Shown piece after piece: positions 7,620-15,175 of a stretch of 64,000 nucleotides of DNA. The stretch is from JAWLHU01 sp041690255 (GTDB lineage Bacteria > Bacillota > Sulfobacillia > Symbiobacteriales > Symbiobacteriaceae): NCBI GenBank assembly GCA_041690255.1, contig JAWLHU010000001.1:1-64000 (forward strand), given 5' to 3'. The position numbers and the translations under genes are program-made. The notes under the pieces are model-generated. The model worked only from the letters and a program-made list of their open reading frames with translations, ran no database searches and had not been told where the DNA came from. How positions within the stretch are numbered: position 1 is the stretch's first letter; the number at the start of each line of letters is the position of its first letter.

Positions 7620-8765
7620 GTGTGGAAGCGATGGGCGCCGACCATTCTCATCGGTCTGGCCGCCGGCCTCTTCTTTGGCGGGCGTGCCTACGTGCTTCAG
7701 GTCAACCAGTCCCACCCGGCCCCATGGCCCATGCCGGCCGGGGGTTCTGGCGCTCGGTACACCACCAGCGCCACCTTCCCCAAGGACCCACAGGTCCTCT
7801 GGGAGTACCCGGTCCACCCCAACACATTTGAGACACCCTTGATCGATGAGGACGGGAGCGTCTACCTGGTCACCAACAGCGACCTGCACGTCGTCGGGGC
7901 CGATGGCGAGCGCCGCTGGTCCTGGAGTGCGCCGACGAGCATCCGGTCGATGGCCCTCTCCCGCCATGGATCGCTCTATATCATGACGTACGAGGACCTG
8001 TACGCGTTTGACCGGCAGGGACGGCTGGAGTGGAAGGTCCGGCTGCCCGCTCAGCCGGACACACGGCTGGTGGTGGGGCAGGGCGGGAACCTATACTACT
8101 GCAGTTCTTCGGAGCTGCACGCCCTCACGGTCGAGGGCAAGTCGAAGTGGCACAAGTCGACTGGTGGCGGGATTACCGCTTGTCCGGTGGAGACCGCCGG
8201 CGGGCTGGTGCTGGTAGCGACCGATCGCGATCTGATCGCCTTCCGCCCGACCGGTGAGATCGAGTGGCAGCGCGCGCTGGGCACGCCCTTCGCCTGGCGG
8301 CAGGGCCTCGCCGCCGACGCAGACGGGCATATCTACCTGCGGACTCTTACCTCGCTCCTGGTGCTGAACGAGGAGGGAGAGATCACTTCCGATCAACGGG
8401 TCACGCGGTATCAGGGCGCAAACATTGCTGTGGGGGCCGGCGTGGTTCAGGAGGGGCGGGCCCGTCGTGACTCATCTGGGCTCTTGATCTGGGAGCGTTC
8501 AGTGGATCCGCGGACTACCCAGATAGCCACCCTGGTTGATGGCCAAGGCCAGACGCTGGCGGTCCTCCAATCCGGACCTGGCGGGGTGCTGCGGCAGATC
8601 AGCCTGTGGGATCGGGAGGGCGGCGACCTATGGACGCTGCCCGACAGGATTCGCCCGCTCACCGAAGTGGCTGTCAACGCAAAGGGCGACTTCTGCTTCG
8701 TGGCGTCGGTCCCGTCGGTGAACCCGATCGCCCTGGTCTGCATGGGTGACCGTAACCCGCAGTAG
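7620..8765 (+). CDS. Membrane-anchored PQQ-like beta-propeller protein (copy 2)
   Basis: A 381-residue paralogue of the preceding gene with the same plan: anchor, a near-identical juxtamembrane motif (SHPAPWPM here, THPAPWPM in copy 1), then blades such as LYAFDRQGRLEWKV and LIAFRPTGEIEWQR. The two clearly arose by tandem duplication and have diverged in the blades. The GTG at 7620 is preferred over the ATG at 7596, which overlaps the upstream gene, because GAGGAGG at 7605-7611 gives an 8-nt spacing. Function is unknown; duplication suggests two ligands or partners, or a heteromer. Confidence 0.8.
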   Translation: MWKRWAPTILIGLAAGLFFGGRAYVLQVNQSHPAPWPMPAGGSGARYTTSATFPKDPQVLWEYPVHPNTFETPLIDEDGSVYLVTNSDLHVVGADGERRWSWSAPTSIRSMALSRHGSLYIMTYEDLYAFDRQGRLEWKVRLPAQPDTRLVVGQGGNLYYCSSSELHALTVEGKSKWHKSTGGGITACPVETAGGLVLVATDRDLIAFRPTGEIEWQRALGTPFAWRQGLAADADGHIYLRTLTSLLVLNEEGEITSDQRVTRYQGANIAVGAGVVQEGRARRDSSGLLIWERSVDPRTTQIATLVDGQGQTLAVLQSGPGGVLRQISLWDREGGDLWTLPDRIRPLTEVAVNAKGDFCFVASVPSVNPIALVCMGDRNPQ

Positions 8766-8853
8766 ACCGGCGGGGTCGAACTGGGTATAATAAGGCCTGT
8801 TGCGCGTCTCCACCTCGGCATGTGGGGCGCGGTATGCGTGGGAGGTGAGGGCC

Positions 8854-9963
8854 ATGACCGAATCGCTGCTGAAACCGATCCGCCTTGGCTCGCTCACCAT
8901 CGAGCGGCCGCTGGGCCTGGCGCCCATGGCGGGTGTGACCAACTGGCCCTTCCGCCTGCTCTGCAAGGAGCAGGGCTGCGGCATTGTCGTGACCGAGTTC
9001 GTCAGCGACAAGGCGCTCATGTTCGACAGCAAACGCACCCAGGAGATGATCGAACTGCTGGACGAGGAGCGTCCGGCGGGCATTCAGATCTTCGGCGCCG
9101 ATGTCGATACGATGGCGAAGGCCGCTGTGCGGGTTGTCGAACTGCAGCGGCCGGACTTTGTGGACATAAACATGGGCTGCCCCGCCCCCAAGGTGACGAA
9201 GGGGCGAGGTGGTTCCTCCCTCCTCAAGGAGCCGGATACCGCGGAGGCGATCGTGCGCGAAGTCGTGAAGGCGGTCGCGCCGTTGCCTGTGACGGTCAAG
9301 ATCCGCATTGGCTGGGACGCACAGACGATCAACGCGATCGATATCGCCCGCCGGGCCGAAGACGCCGGCGTCCAGATGATCACGGTCCATGGTCGGACCC
9401 GGGATCAGCACTACTCCGGCCAGGCCAACTGGGACGTGATCGCTGCGGTAGCTCGGGCGGTGACGATCCCGGTGCTGGGGAACGGCGACATAACGACGCC
9501 CCAACAGGCGGCCCACCGCATGCGTACGGCCGGCGTGGCAGGGCTGGCGATCGGGCGGGGCGCCATGGGAAATCCGTGGGTCTTTTCGCGCACGGCTCAC
9601 TACCTGGAGACCGGCGAGCTGCTGCCGGAGCCCGGGGCGCAGGAGCGGGTAGACATGGCCCTGCGGCACCTGGATATGATGATCGCCTACCGGGGTGAGT
9701 ACCTGGCGGTTCGGGAGATGCGCAAGCACGCCGCCTGGTACCTGAAGGGGCTCTGGGGCTCCGCCGAGGCCCGAAACCTGCTCAACACGGCCGAGCAGCC
9801 GGAGCAGATGCGCTCCATGCTGCTCGCCTACCTGGACAGGCTCCTGGCCCACGGTCGGACCGAGGTGGAGATCGAGCCCGGCCCGGCGAACGGCGAGGAG
9901 ACGCCTGACTCCTGCGATGCCTACCGGACCGAGGACCCGGTCTGCGGTCCTGTCGAAGAGTAG
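8854..9963 (+). CDS. dusB: tRNA-dihydrouridine synthase
   Basis: A 369-residue FMN-dependent enzyme that reduces specific uridines in the tRNA D-loop. It begins with the Dus signature LGLAPMAGVTNWPFR and has DINMGCPAPKVTKGRGG with the catalytic cysteine, VHGRTRDQHYSGQANW, and the FMN-binding GNGDI and IGRGAMGNPW segments. It is slightly longer than usual because of an acidic C-terminal tail. The ATG at 8854 follows GGAGGTGAGG; a longer frame from 8800 lacks such a site. A TATAAT at 8785-8790 may be part of its own promoter. The gene ends at a strong terminator shared with the convergent MATE gene. Assignment to DusB rather than another Dus is by general similarity. Confidence 0.92.
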   Translation: MTESLLKPIRLGSLTIERPLGLAPMAGVTNWPFRLLCKEQGCGIVVTEFVSDKALMFDSKRTQEMIELLDEERPAGIQIFGADVDTMAKAAVRVVELQRPDFVDINMGCPAPKVTKGRGGSSLLKEPDTAEAIVREVVKAVAPLPVTVKIRIGWDAQTINAIDIARRAEDAGVQMITVHGRTRDQHYSGQANWDVIAAVARAVTIPVLGNGDITTPQQAAHRMRTAGVAGLAIGRGAMGNPWVFSRTAHYLETGELLPEPGAQERVDMALRHLDMMIAYRGEYLAVREMRKHAAWYLKGLWGSAEARNLLNTAEQPEQMRSMLLAYLDRLLAHGRTEVEIEPGPANGEETPDSCDAYRTEDPVCGPVEE

Positions 9964-9980
9964 CATATAGAACAGTGGGA

Positions 9981-10013
9981 AGGGGCGCTGCGATCAACGC
10001 AGCGCCCCCTTTA
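9981..10013. terminator. Bidirectional terminator, dusB / MATE
   Basis: A perfect 11-bp stem, GGGGCGCTGCG (9982-9992) with CGCAGCGCCCC (9998-10008), loop ATCAA, followed by CTTTA. The MATE stop codon lies 2 nt beyond it. Confidence 0.85.
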
Positions 10014-10014
10014 C

Positions 10015-11388
10015 TCAGACATAGAGCTCTCGCCAGCGCCCCGAGCGAACCCGCAGGAAGGCGAAGATGAGCCGGAAAGACCAGTCGAAGGCCATGGAGG
10101 TCCAGGCGGCTGCCAGGCCCCATCCGGCCAGGTGGATCAGCCCGCCCGTAATCGAGAGCCGGACCAGCCAGACGCCCAGGGCGGTGACGATCATCATGGG
10201 GACTGTGTCGCCGGCGCCCCGCAGTGCCCCGGCCAGGGTAAAGGTCATCCCCATGGGGACCTGTGCTGCGGCGCCAATCGCCAGCACCTGGGCCCCGAGG
10301 GCGATGACGGCTGCATCGTCCGTGTAGAGGGAGACATAGGGACGCCCCATGAACAGGAAGAAGGCGCTCATGCCGATCATGACACCGATCGTGATCCGCA
10401 CCGTCTCGGCGATCACGTTGTTGGCGCCGTCGGGATCTTTGGCGCCCAGGCGCTGGCCGACGAGTGCCGTGCCCGCCGTGGCCAGGCCGATCGCGGGCAT
10501 GTAGGAGATCGACTCAGCGTTGACCGCCACCTGGTGGGCGGCCATGGAGATCGTGCCCAGACCGGCAATGATCCGGACGAACGAGATCATGCCGAGTGAC
10601 TGAAGTACCCGCTCACCGCCAGCCGGGAGCCCGATACTCAGAATCCTTCCCATGATCCTGACGTCCAGTTGGAAGAGGCTCTTCAGCCGGAGTCGCACGG
10701 GGTGGTGGGAGTAGAGGAGGTAGCCCAGGAGGATCAGCGCGCCCACGCCCCGGGCGATCGTCGTGCCCAGGGCTGAACCGACTAGCCCCATGGCCGGCAG
10801 GCCCAGGTGACCGTAGATCAGGCTGTAGCCCAGGACGACGTTCAGCACGTTGATCACGATGCCGATCCGGAGCGGAGTCCTGGTGTCTCCTCGACCTCGG
10901 ACTGCGCCGCTCATGACCTGTGACCACTGCATGGCCACGTAGCCTGGCGCTGACCAGCGCAGGAAAGAGACGCCAAGTGGGAAGACATCATCAGCGGCGC
11001 CCATGGTTCTAATGATCCAGGGGGCAAAGGTGTAGTAGAGAAGGGCGACCAGCAGGGCTGAGAAGAGGCCCATCCAGAAGGACTGACGGGTGACCGACTC
11101 CACCGTCTCCGGGTCGTCGGCGCCGGTGTAGCGGGCGACCAGGGCGGTCGTACCCGCCCCGATTCCCATGAAGAGGGCCATGGAGAGGAAGAGCGGCTGG
11201 TTGGAGAGGCCGACGGCAGCCACAGCGGCTGCGCCGAGATGGCCGACCATCATCATGTCAACGATCTGCGTCAAGGTGGTCAGGATCTGCTCTGCCACCA
11301 CCGGGAGAGCCAGGGCCAGGATCTGGCGGCGGACCAGCGCACGGTCTGTAGGGGACCGCTGGCCAAAGCGAAGGGCAGCGTGCAGCAT
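10015..11388 (-). CDS. MATE family efflux transporter
   Basis: A 457-residue inner-membrane protein with about twelve transmembrane segments in two six-helix halves, the length and layout of MATE (NorM/DinF-type) transporters. They export cationic drugs or metabolites in exchange for Na+ or H+. Typical segments are LALPVVAEQIL near the start, GAAAVAAVGLSNQ, and LPAGGERVLQ at the start of the second half. Substrate and coupling ion cannot be assigned. The ATG at 11388 has AAGGAG about 10 nt upstream. It is monocistronic, divergent from greA and convergent with dusB. Confidence 0.92.
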   Translation of the reverse strand: MLHAALRFGQRSPTDRALVRRQILALALPVVAEQILTTLTQIVDMMMVGHLGAAAVAAVGLSNQPLFLSMALFMGIGAGTTALVARYTGADDPETVESVTRQSFWMGLFSALLVALLYYTFAPWIIRTMGAADDVFPLGVSFLRWSAPGYVAMQWSQVMSGAVRGRGDTRTPLRIGIVINVLNVVLGYSLIYGHLGLPAMGLVGSALGTTIARGVGALILLGYLLYSHHPVRLRLKSLFQLDVRIMGRILSIGLPAGGERVLQSLGMISFVRIIAGLGTISMAAHQVAVNAESISYMPAIGLATAGTALVGQRLGAKDPDGANNVIAETVRITIGVMIGMSAFFLFMGRPYVSLYTDDAAVIALGAQVLAIGAAAQVPMGMTFTLAGALRGAGDTVPMMIVTALGVWLVRLSITGGLIHLAGWGLAAAWTSMAFDWSFRLIFAFLRVRSGRWRELYV

Positions 11389-11509
11389 TCCAGTCCGGCT
11401 CCTTCGTCGTGTTAATAATTATGGCCCAGAAGTATCATAGCACCCTAATGGTTAACCTGAAAAGGAGTAGACCGGGACCCGCCTTGAGGGGAAACTTCAG
11501 ACAGTTTAG

Positions 11510-11539
11510 TTGACATCTCGTTGGGACGTCCTCTATAAT
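11510..11539 (+). promoter_or_regulatory. Sigma-A promoter of greA
   Basis: TTGACA (11510-11515), an 18-nt spacer and TATAAT (11534-11539). The predicted start near 11546 leaves a leader of about 160 nt before greA. Confidence 0.85.
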
Positions 11540-11545
11540 GAATTA

Positions 11546-11704
11546 GCTTAAGAACGGACCAAGCACTGCGAGGCAGCGACGCCCCGCGGTGCTTGGTCCC
11601 GCATTGGCGTCGCTTGCGAGAGGGGTATACCGGGACCGGTCTCGCGTATACATCGGGTACTACACCGGGTTAGCCGCAGTCGGTAGAAGCAAGGGGAGAA
11701 CGGC
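11546..11704 (+). promoter_or_regulatory. Structured greA leader RNA with possible pseudoknot
   Basis: The leader folds into a 15-bp hairpin (11556-11570 with 11585-11599, one G-U pair). Its 14-nt loop contains AGCGACGCC (11575-11583), which is exactly complementary to GGCGTCGCT at 11606-11614 just after the stem, so an H-type pseudoknot is possible. A further region (11616-11652) has GCGAGA/TCTCGC and two copies of GTATAC that can also pair. No T-run follows, so control of translation or RNA stability is more likely than simple attenuation. It matches no riboswitch I recognise. Confidence 0.6.
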
Positions 11705-12178
11705 ATGTCCGAAAAGGAAGTACTCCTGTCGTTGGAGGGCCTGAAGCAGTTGGAGCACGAATTGCTTCACCTGCGTACGGCAAAGCGCCTCGAGGTTGCG
11801 GAACGGATCAAGCAGGCTCGGGAGTACGGCGATATCTCCGAGAACTCCGAATACGAAGATGCCAAGAACGAGCAGGCCTTCATTGAAGGGCGCATCCTCG
11901 TTCTTGAGAAGATGCTCCGCAACGCCCGGGTGATCGATGAGCCCGCCGCCAATAGCAGCCAGGTCGTGATTGGCTCAACCGTGGTACTGAAGGACCTGGA
12001 GTATGGTGACGAGCTGACTTACGCAATCGTAGGGACGACCGAGGCCGATCCCTCACAGAACCGGATCTCCAATGAGTCGCCCGTCGGGCGGGCGATCATG
12101 GGGCAAAAGGTTGGGACCGTTGTCTCGGTGGACGCCCCCGTCGGGGTTATCAAGTACGAGATCCTGGCCATTAAGTAA
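11705..12178 (+). CDS. greA: Transcription elongation factor GreA
   Basis: A 157-residue protein, exactly GreA size. The N-terminal coiled coil (about residues 8-75) carries the tip motif EYGDISENSEYEDAK, whose acidic residues reach the RNA polymerase active site and stimulate cleavage of backtracked RNA. The C-terminal FKBP-like domain ends with the GreA hallmark SPVGRAIMGQKVG near residue 125. The ATG at 11705 follows AAGGGGAG. In many Firmicutes greA stands near dusB, and here dusB is 1.7 kb away with the MATE gene between. Its own strong promoter and long structured leader imply separate control. Confidence 0.97.
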   Translation: MSEKEVLLSLEGLKQLEHELLHLRTAKRLEVAERIKQAREYGDISENSEYEDAKNEQAFIEGRILVLEKMLRNARVIDEPAANSSQVVIGSTVVLKDLEYGDELTYAIVGTTEADPSQNRISNESPVGRAIMGQKVGTVVSVDAPVGVIKYEILAIK

Positions 12179-12185
12179 AACAGAA

Positions 12186-12209
12186 GGGGGGGCCTAGTCA
12201 GGCCCCCCT
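12186..12209. terminator. Hairpin between greA and a convergent small gene
   Basis: An 8-9 bp GC stem pairs G-rich 12186-12194 with C-rich 12201-12209, loop TAGTCA. There is no T-run after it on the plus strand; on the minus strand TTCTGTTTT follows. Confidence 0.6.
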
Positions 12210-12469
12210 GGTGTATGATCCTGGGTTCCGTGGTGGGGCTTTGGGTCCTGCCCCATCTTAACCTCCTGGGCATCCTTCCGGTGTTGCCCGGGCGGGGCGT
12301 TCTCCGCCTCCGGCGATTGCCAGATCGGTGCGGTCCCGGCCTGATCCCCCCGGTGAGTGTCGTCCGTTCCGGGGCGGTCATGCTTGTTGGCCTCATAGGC
12401 CTCACGGCCCAAATCGCCTGCGGTGGCGGCCCGTTCTGGTTGTTTGAAGTCGTCAACGCGTCGCGGCAT
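12194..12469 (-). CDS. Small hydrophilic hypothetical protein
   Basis: A 91-residue protein, strongly hydrophilic and rich in Asp, Glu, Gly, Pro, His and Gln, with no predicted membrane span and low-complexity stretches that suggest intrinsic disorder. Support for a real gene is a strong GGGAGG eight nt before the ATG at 12469 and a stop inside the greA hairpin, giving a compact convergent arrangement. A longer frame from 12595 lacks a ribosome-binding site and overlaps the tRNA promoter. I do not recognise the family. Two other small disordered proteins in the window (25057-25263 and 33500-33784) look similar in style; a spore or stress role is only a guess. Confidence 0.55.
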   Translation of the reverse strand: MPRRVDDFKQPERAATAGDLGREAYEANKHDRPGTDDTHRGDQAGTAPIWQSPEAENAPPGQHRKDAQEVKMGQDPKPHHGTQDHTPGGPD

Positions 12470-12554
12470 GGTCAATCCCTCCCGCATACAGTCTGCCCCA
12501 TTGCCGTCTCGCACCGGACTGGGAAACTCCGCTGCAAATGGTAGCGGACTCTCG

Positions 12555-12583
12555 TTGACAACGTCGCCCCGTGCAGGTACAAT
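12555..12583 (+). promoter_or_regulatory. Promoter of tRNA-Ala(UGC)
   Basis: TTGACA (12555-12560), a 17-nt spacer and TACAAT (12578-12583), 16 nt before the tRNA. Confidence 0.8.
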
Positions 12584-12599
12584 AGCAAAGCACACAGAC

Positions 12600-12675
12600 G
12601 GGGCTGTAGCTCAGCTGGGAGAGCAACGCCTTTGCAAGGCGAAGGTCGTGGGTTCGAATCCCATCAGCTCCACCA
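12600..12675 (+). tRNA. tRNA-Ala (anticodon UGC)
   Basis: A complete cloverleaf: acceptor GGGGCTG (12600-12606) with CAGCTCC (12665-12671), a D-arm starting GCTC, an anticodon loop with TGC, and a GGTTCGAATCC T-arm. Discriminator A and an encoded CCA end at 12675. The G-U pair at the third acceptor position is the alanine identity element. Confidence 0.97.
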
Positions 12676-12683
12676 AAACAGAT

Positions 12684-12720
12684 GCCCTCCACCGACGAGA
12701 ATCGGTGGGGGGCTTTTCTT
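12684..12720 (+). terminator. Terminator after tRNA-Ala(UGC)
   Basis: A stem of about 12 bp, GCCCTCCACCGA with TCGGTGGGGGGC (one G-U pair), loop CGAGAA, then TTTTCTT. Confidence 0.85.
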
Positions 12721-12804
12721 ACGCTCTAGAGACAAGGGAAGCGTGCCGAACGTATCGAACCCTGTCCAGGCGAAGCATGAGTCCGTCTGTAGGAGGTTGG
12801 GGGT

Positions 12805-13698
12805 ATGGAAGAGGCTAGGCTTGTCTGTCCATACGACGTGAACTTAGTCTATAAGGCAATGCTTGAAGTGCTACAGGTTGATCTCGAAGCGCGGAATATT
12901 CGTACCCTATCAAATGGATACTCTGGGCTGACGTCATCCTGGTTATCTGGGTCACGGGGCGAGACGGTTACCGCAACGTGCGAGATTGTATACGGCCAGT
13001 TGCACCTGATCGTTAGGTCGGAGTTCAGGATACCGTGGAGCGTAAGCTCGAGAAATAGGAAGAACGTAAGCCGGTTCGTGGCAGGGATACTCGCAAGGCT
13101 GCCCGGTGCGTTCGATCATGCCCTCTCCGATGGTCATGGCAACCTCCGCTTGGTCGAAGTCCTTGGGGTTGAGATGCAGACAGCGGTGGACAGTAATCGA
13201 TCTCCCGGTGAGCCATTGTACATATGTCTGCAGGGACTAGGCGATGAAGTGATTGCCGTGACAAGTAGTCGTGTGCTCCTCGTTGAGAAGGAGCCCCCAA
13301 CTGAATGGGCGCCTGCCATCAAAGTTAAGAGTTTTGATTTCAGTAGCATTACCGCGGTCGAGTTTAGTTGCGGATCGGATCACGGGACGGTACAGATTTC
13401 GGCAGCAGGCACATGGGAGCAAACCTTTGAACCTGAGACGGCTCCCTACACTTTCCTCATTGCCGATAATTCAGAGAATGTTGTGCGGTTTCAGGTGGAG
13501 CGGAGGGCGCAGTTCCAAGTGGCTGCAAATCGAATACGGGAGCTCGTGACCGCTGCCAGGCAGGTACAGATACCCATGCCCGCCGCAAGGGAGGATATTG
13601 CTGACCAGATACGGAAGTTGGCTGAACTCCGTGCTGCGGGAATTATCACTGAAGAAGAGTTCCAGGGGAAGAAGAGGGACTTGCTGGCCCGCATGTAG
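12805..13698 (+). CDS. PH-like / SHOCT domain protein of unknown function
   Basis: A 297-residue protein without signal peptide or membrane span. The C-terminal 35 residues (ADQIRKLAELRAAGIITEEEF onwards) form a clear SHOCT motif, a short helical oligomerisation module. Residues about 130-250 look like a beta-rich PH-type domain (VIAVTSSRVLLVEKE, then alternating strands). The N-terminal 110 residues are unassigned. The ATG at 12805 follows AGGAGG. Codon use is more AT-rich and less biased than in neighbours, and the gene sits directly behind a tRNA, so recent acquisition is plausible. No integrase or att repeat was seen. Related SHOCT proteins are often linked to membrane stress or phage defence, but nothing here proves that. 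Confidence 0.75.
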   Translation: MEEARLVCPYDVNLVYKAMLEVLQVDLEARNIRTLSNGYSGLTSSWLSGSRGETVTATCEIVYGQLHLIVRSEFRIPWSVSSRNRKNVSRFVAGILARLPGAFDHALSDGHGNLRLVEVLGVEMQTAVDSNRSPGEPLYICLQGLGDEVIAVTSSRVLLVEKEPPTEWAPAIKVKSFDFSSITAVEFSCGSDHGTVQISAAGTWEQTFEPETAPYTFLIADNSENVVRFQVERRAQFQVAANRIRELVTAARQVQIPMPAAREDIADQIRKLAELRAAGIITEEEFQGKKRDLLARM

Positions 13699-13726
13699 AC
13701 AATCGACTAGGAGACAAACGGTGAGA

Positions 13727-13750
13727 AGAGGCGGCCATCTGGCCGCCTCT
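13727..13750. terminator. Hairpin between convergent genes
   Basis: A perfect 10-bp stem, AGAGGCGGCC (13727-13736) with GGCCGCCTCT (13741-13750), loop ATCT. T-runs are weak on both sides. Confidence 0.65.
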
Positions 13751-13766
13751 CCTGTATGCGAAATCC

Positions 13767-14138
13767 TTACTTGACGACGATCTTGCCGATCATGCCGGCG
13801 TCCTTGTGGCCCGGAACGTCGCACATGAGCTCATGCTCACCGACCTTATCAGCCTTGAAGGTGAAGGACTGAGTGCTGCTGGCGGGAACCTGCTGGGACT
13901 TCGCGTTCAGAGCGGTCACGACAAAGGAGTGAGCCTGAGAGGCGTCCTTGTTGACCAGGTTGACCTTCACGTTGTCGCCCTTTGCGACCTCAATGACGTC
14001 AGGAGTGAACTTCCACTCGCCGTTGACGCCCATCTCCACGGTGATCTCCTTGGTGGCCCCTCCGCCACCACCGCTGCAAGCGGTCAGGACACCGATGGAC
14101 AGGACGGCCACCAAAACAAGCATGGCGATCTTCTTCAT
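13767..14138 (-). CDS. Cupredoxin-domain lipoprotein
   Basis: A 123-residue exported lipoprotein. The signal peptide ends in a lipobox with Cys21, followed by a poly-Gly linker and a single cupredoxin domain. Type-1 copper ligands can be placed: H70 (SQAHSF), C106 and H111 (MCDVPGH), and M116. It is therefore a likely blue-copper electron carrier on the outer face of the membrane. A quinol oxidase or cbb3 operon starts on the other strand about 390 nt away, which suggests it could carry electrons to or from those complexes. The ATG at 14138 follows GGAAGGGGAAG; a longer frame from 14225 is unlikely. A copper-storage role is an alternative. Confidence 0.88.
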   Translation of the reverse strand: MKKIAMLVLVAVLSIGVLTACSGGGGGATKEITVEMGVNGEWKFTPDVIEVAKGDNVKVNLVNKDASQAHSFVVTALNAKSQQVPASSTQSFTFKADKVGEHELMCDVPGHKDAGMIGKIVVK

Positions 14139-14256
14139 GGCAGACTTCCCCTTCCTTTTTCCGAGAGACCAATTCCTAAGACTCATGATGCCATATGAGC
14201 AACTCGTGCTCAATCGGATGAGCAACGTACCCTCTTAACCCGATACCTCTTCGCAC

Positions 14257-14276
14257 CTTAGGGCGTAGACCCTAAG
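14257..14276. promoter_or_regulatory. Inverted repeat in the cupredoxin/oxidase divergent region
   Basis: CTTAGGG (14257-14263) and CCCTAAG (14270-14276) form a perfect 7-bp dyad with a 6-nt spacer, typical operator geometry, in the 390-nt gap between the cupredoxin gene and the cbb3 operon. There is no T-run, so it is not a terminator. The regulator is unknown. Confidence 0.5.
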
Positions 14277-14453
14277 TACTACTGCTCATGTGACCCTCGC
14301 CCCATCGTGCTAAAATGGGGGCGGAAATCCGTGCGATATCCAGGAATTTTGTCAGATGGTACGCAATCCGAAAGCAATACTAACATCTCTACTGGCGCAA
14401 TGCAAGGATATCTTCACCAGGCCCAAGCGGCTGTATCCACACCTTCTTCCGAC

Positions 14454-14495
14454 TTGACGGGAGATAGTACCTAAAGCATACTGTTGAAGTACTAT
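14454..14495 (+). promoter_or_regulatory. cbb3 operon promoter flanked by a dyad
   Basis: TTGACG (14454-14459), a 17-nt spacer and CATACT (14477-14482). The inverted repeat ATAGTAC (14464-14470) and GTACTAT (14489-14495) brackets the -10 element, so a repressor bound there would block the promoter. The rest of the gap 14139-14527 shows no gene. Confidence 0.55.
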
Positions 14496-14527
14496 AGGAC
14501 TATTTACATTCAGGAGGTGACCGAGGT

Positions 14528-15133
14528 GTGGAAAGAGTAAAACTTTTTATTCAAACTTTAACAATCACCTTTATAACTTTAGTTGTCCTACAGACCCCTG
14601 CTCACGCTACACACATGAGCGGCGGCGAGAACGACCTGATGGGATTGTACGGCGGCATCGCTCTGGTGCTTGGCTTTGCTGGTCTCCTTGGCATGCTTGA
14701 GCTGCTACCCCGGATTCTGCGTCCCTTCGGCCTCCGCTGGGGGCGCTGGCTTCTTGGGGGTGGCCTCCTGGTGCTCGTCGCAGGTGGCTACCATGTCACC
14801 ACCATCGGTACAGTGGAAGAGGCACTAGGCGACGAAGCCTTTGGCCGTCTCGCCACACAGCAGATCATGGGAACACTGGCGGTCTTTATCGCCTTTTGGG
14901 GTGCGGTCTACTACCTGGCGAAGCGCGCCGGCGTGCTAGACATGGGTGAGTCGGTGAAATACCAGGTCATGCGGAATGGGGATCCGCCGGACCGGACGGC
15001 CTCCCGCAAGGACCGTCCCGGTGAGCAGCGACTCATGTGGGTCCCGTTTGCGGCCATGGGCGGCCTTGCCTTGTTCTTCACGGCAGGCGTTCTGATCGCA
15101 CTGTACCGGCTACCTCCAGGTGCCCGCCCCTAG
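14528..15133 (+). CDS. Membrane protein of unknown function, first gene of the cbb3 operon
   Basis: A 201-residue protein with a cleavable-looking N-terminal hydrophobic segment (about residues 6-27, ending in TPAHA), then membrane spans at about 40-60, 70-92, 112-132 and 170-193. A polar, charged loop lies between the last two. The GTG at 14528 is supported by AGGAGG at 14513-14518. It lies 42 nt before ccoN on the same strand and is very probably co-transcribed with it. I do not recognise the family. It is not CcoQ, CcoP, CcoS or CcoH by size or motif. An assembly or accessory subunit of the oxidase is the simplest inference. Confidence 0.75.
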   Translation: MERVKLFIQTLTITFITLVVLQTPAHATHMSGGENDLMGLYGGIALVLGFAGLLGMLELLPRILRPFGLRWGRWLLGGGLLVLVAGGYHVTTIGTVEEALGDEAFGRLATQQIMGTLAVFIAFWGAVYYLAKRAGVLDMGESVKYQVMRNGDPPDRTASRKDRPGEQRLMWVPFAAMGGLALFFTAGVLIALYRLPPGARP

Positions 15134-15175
15134 GTGCTTCCAACCGACTCGGTATCGCACAGTGGGAGGAGAGAG

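Noticed and set aside
12600..13760. Integrated element at tRNA-Ala
   Set aside because: No integrase gene and no repeated tRNA 3' end were seen, so only possible single-gene transfer is kept as a finding.
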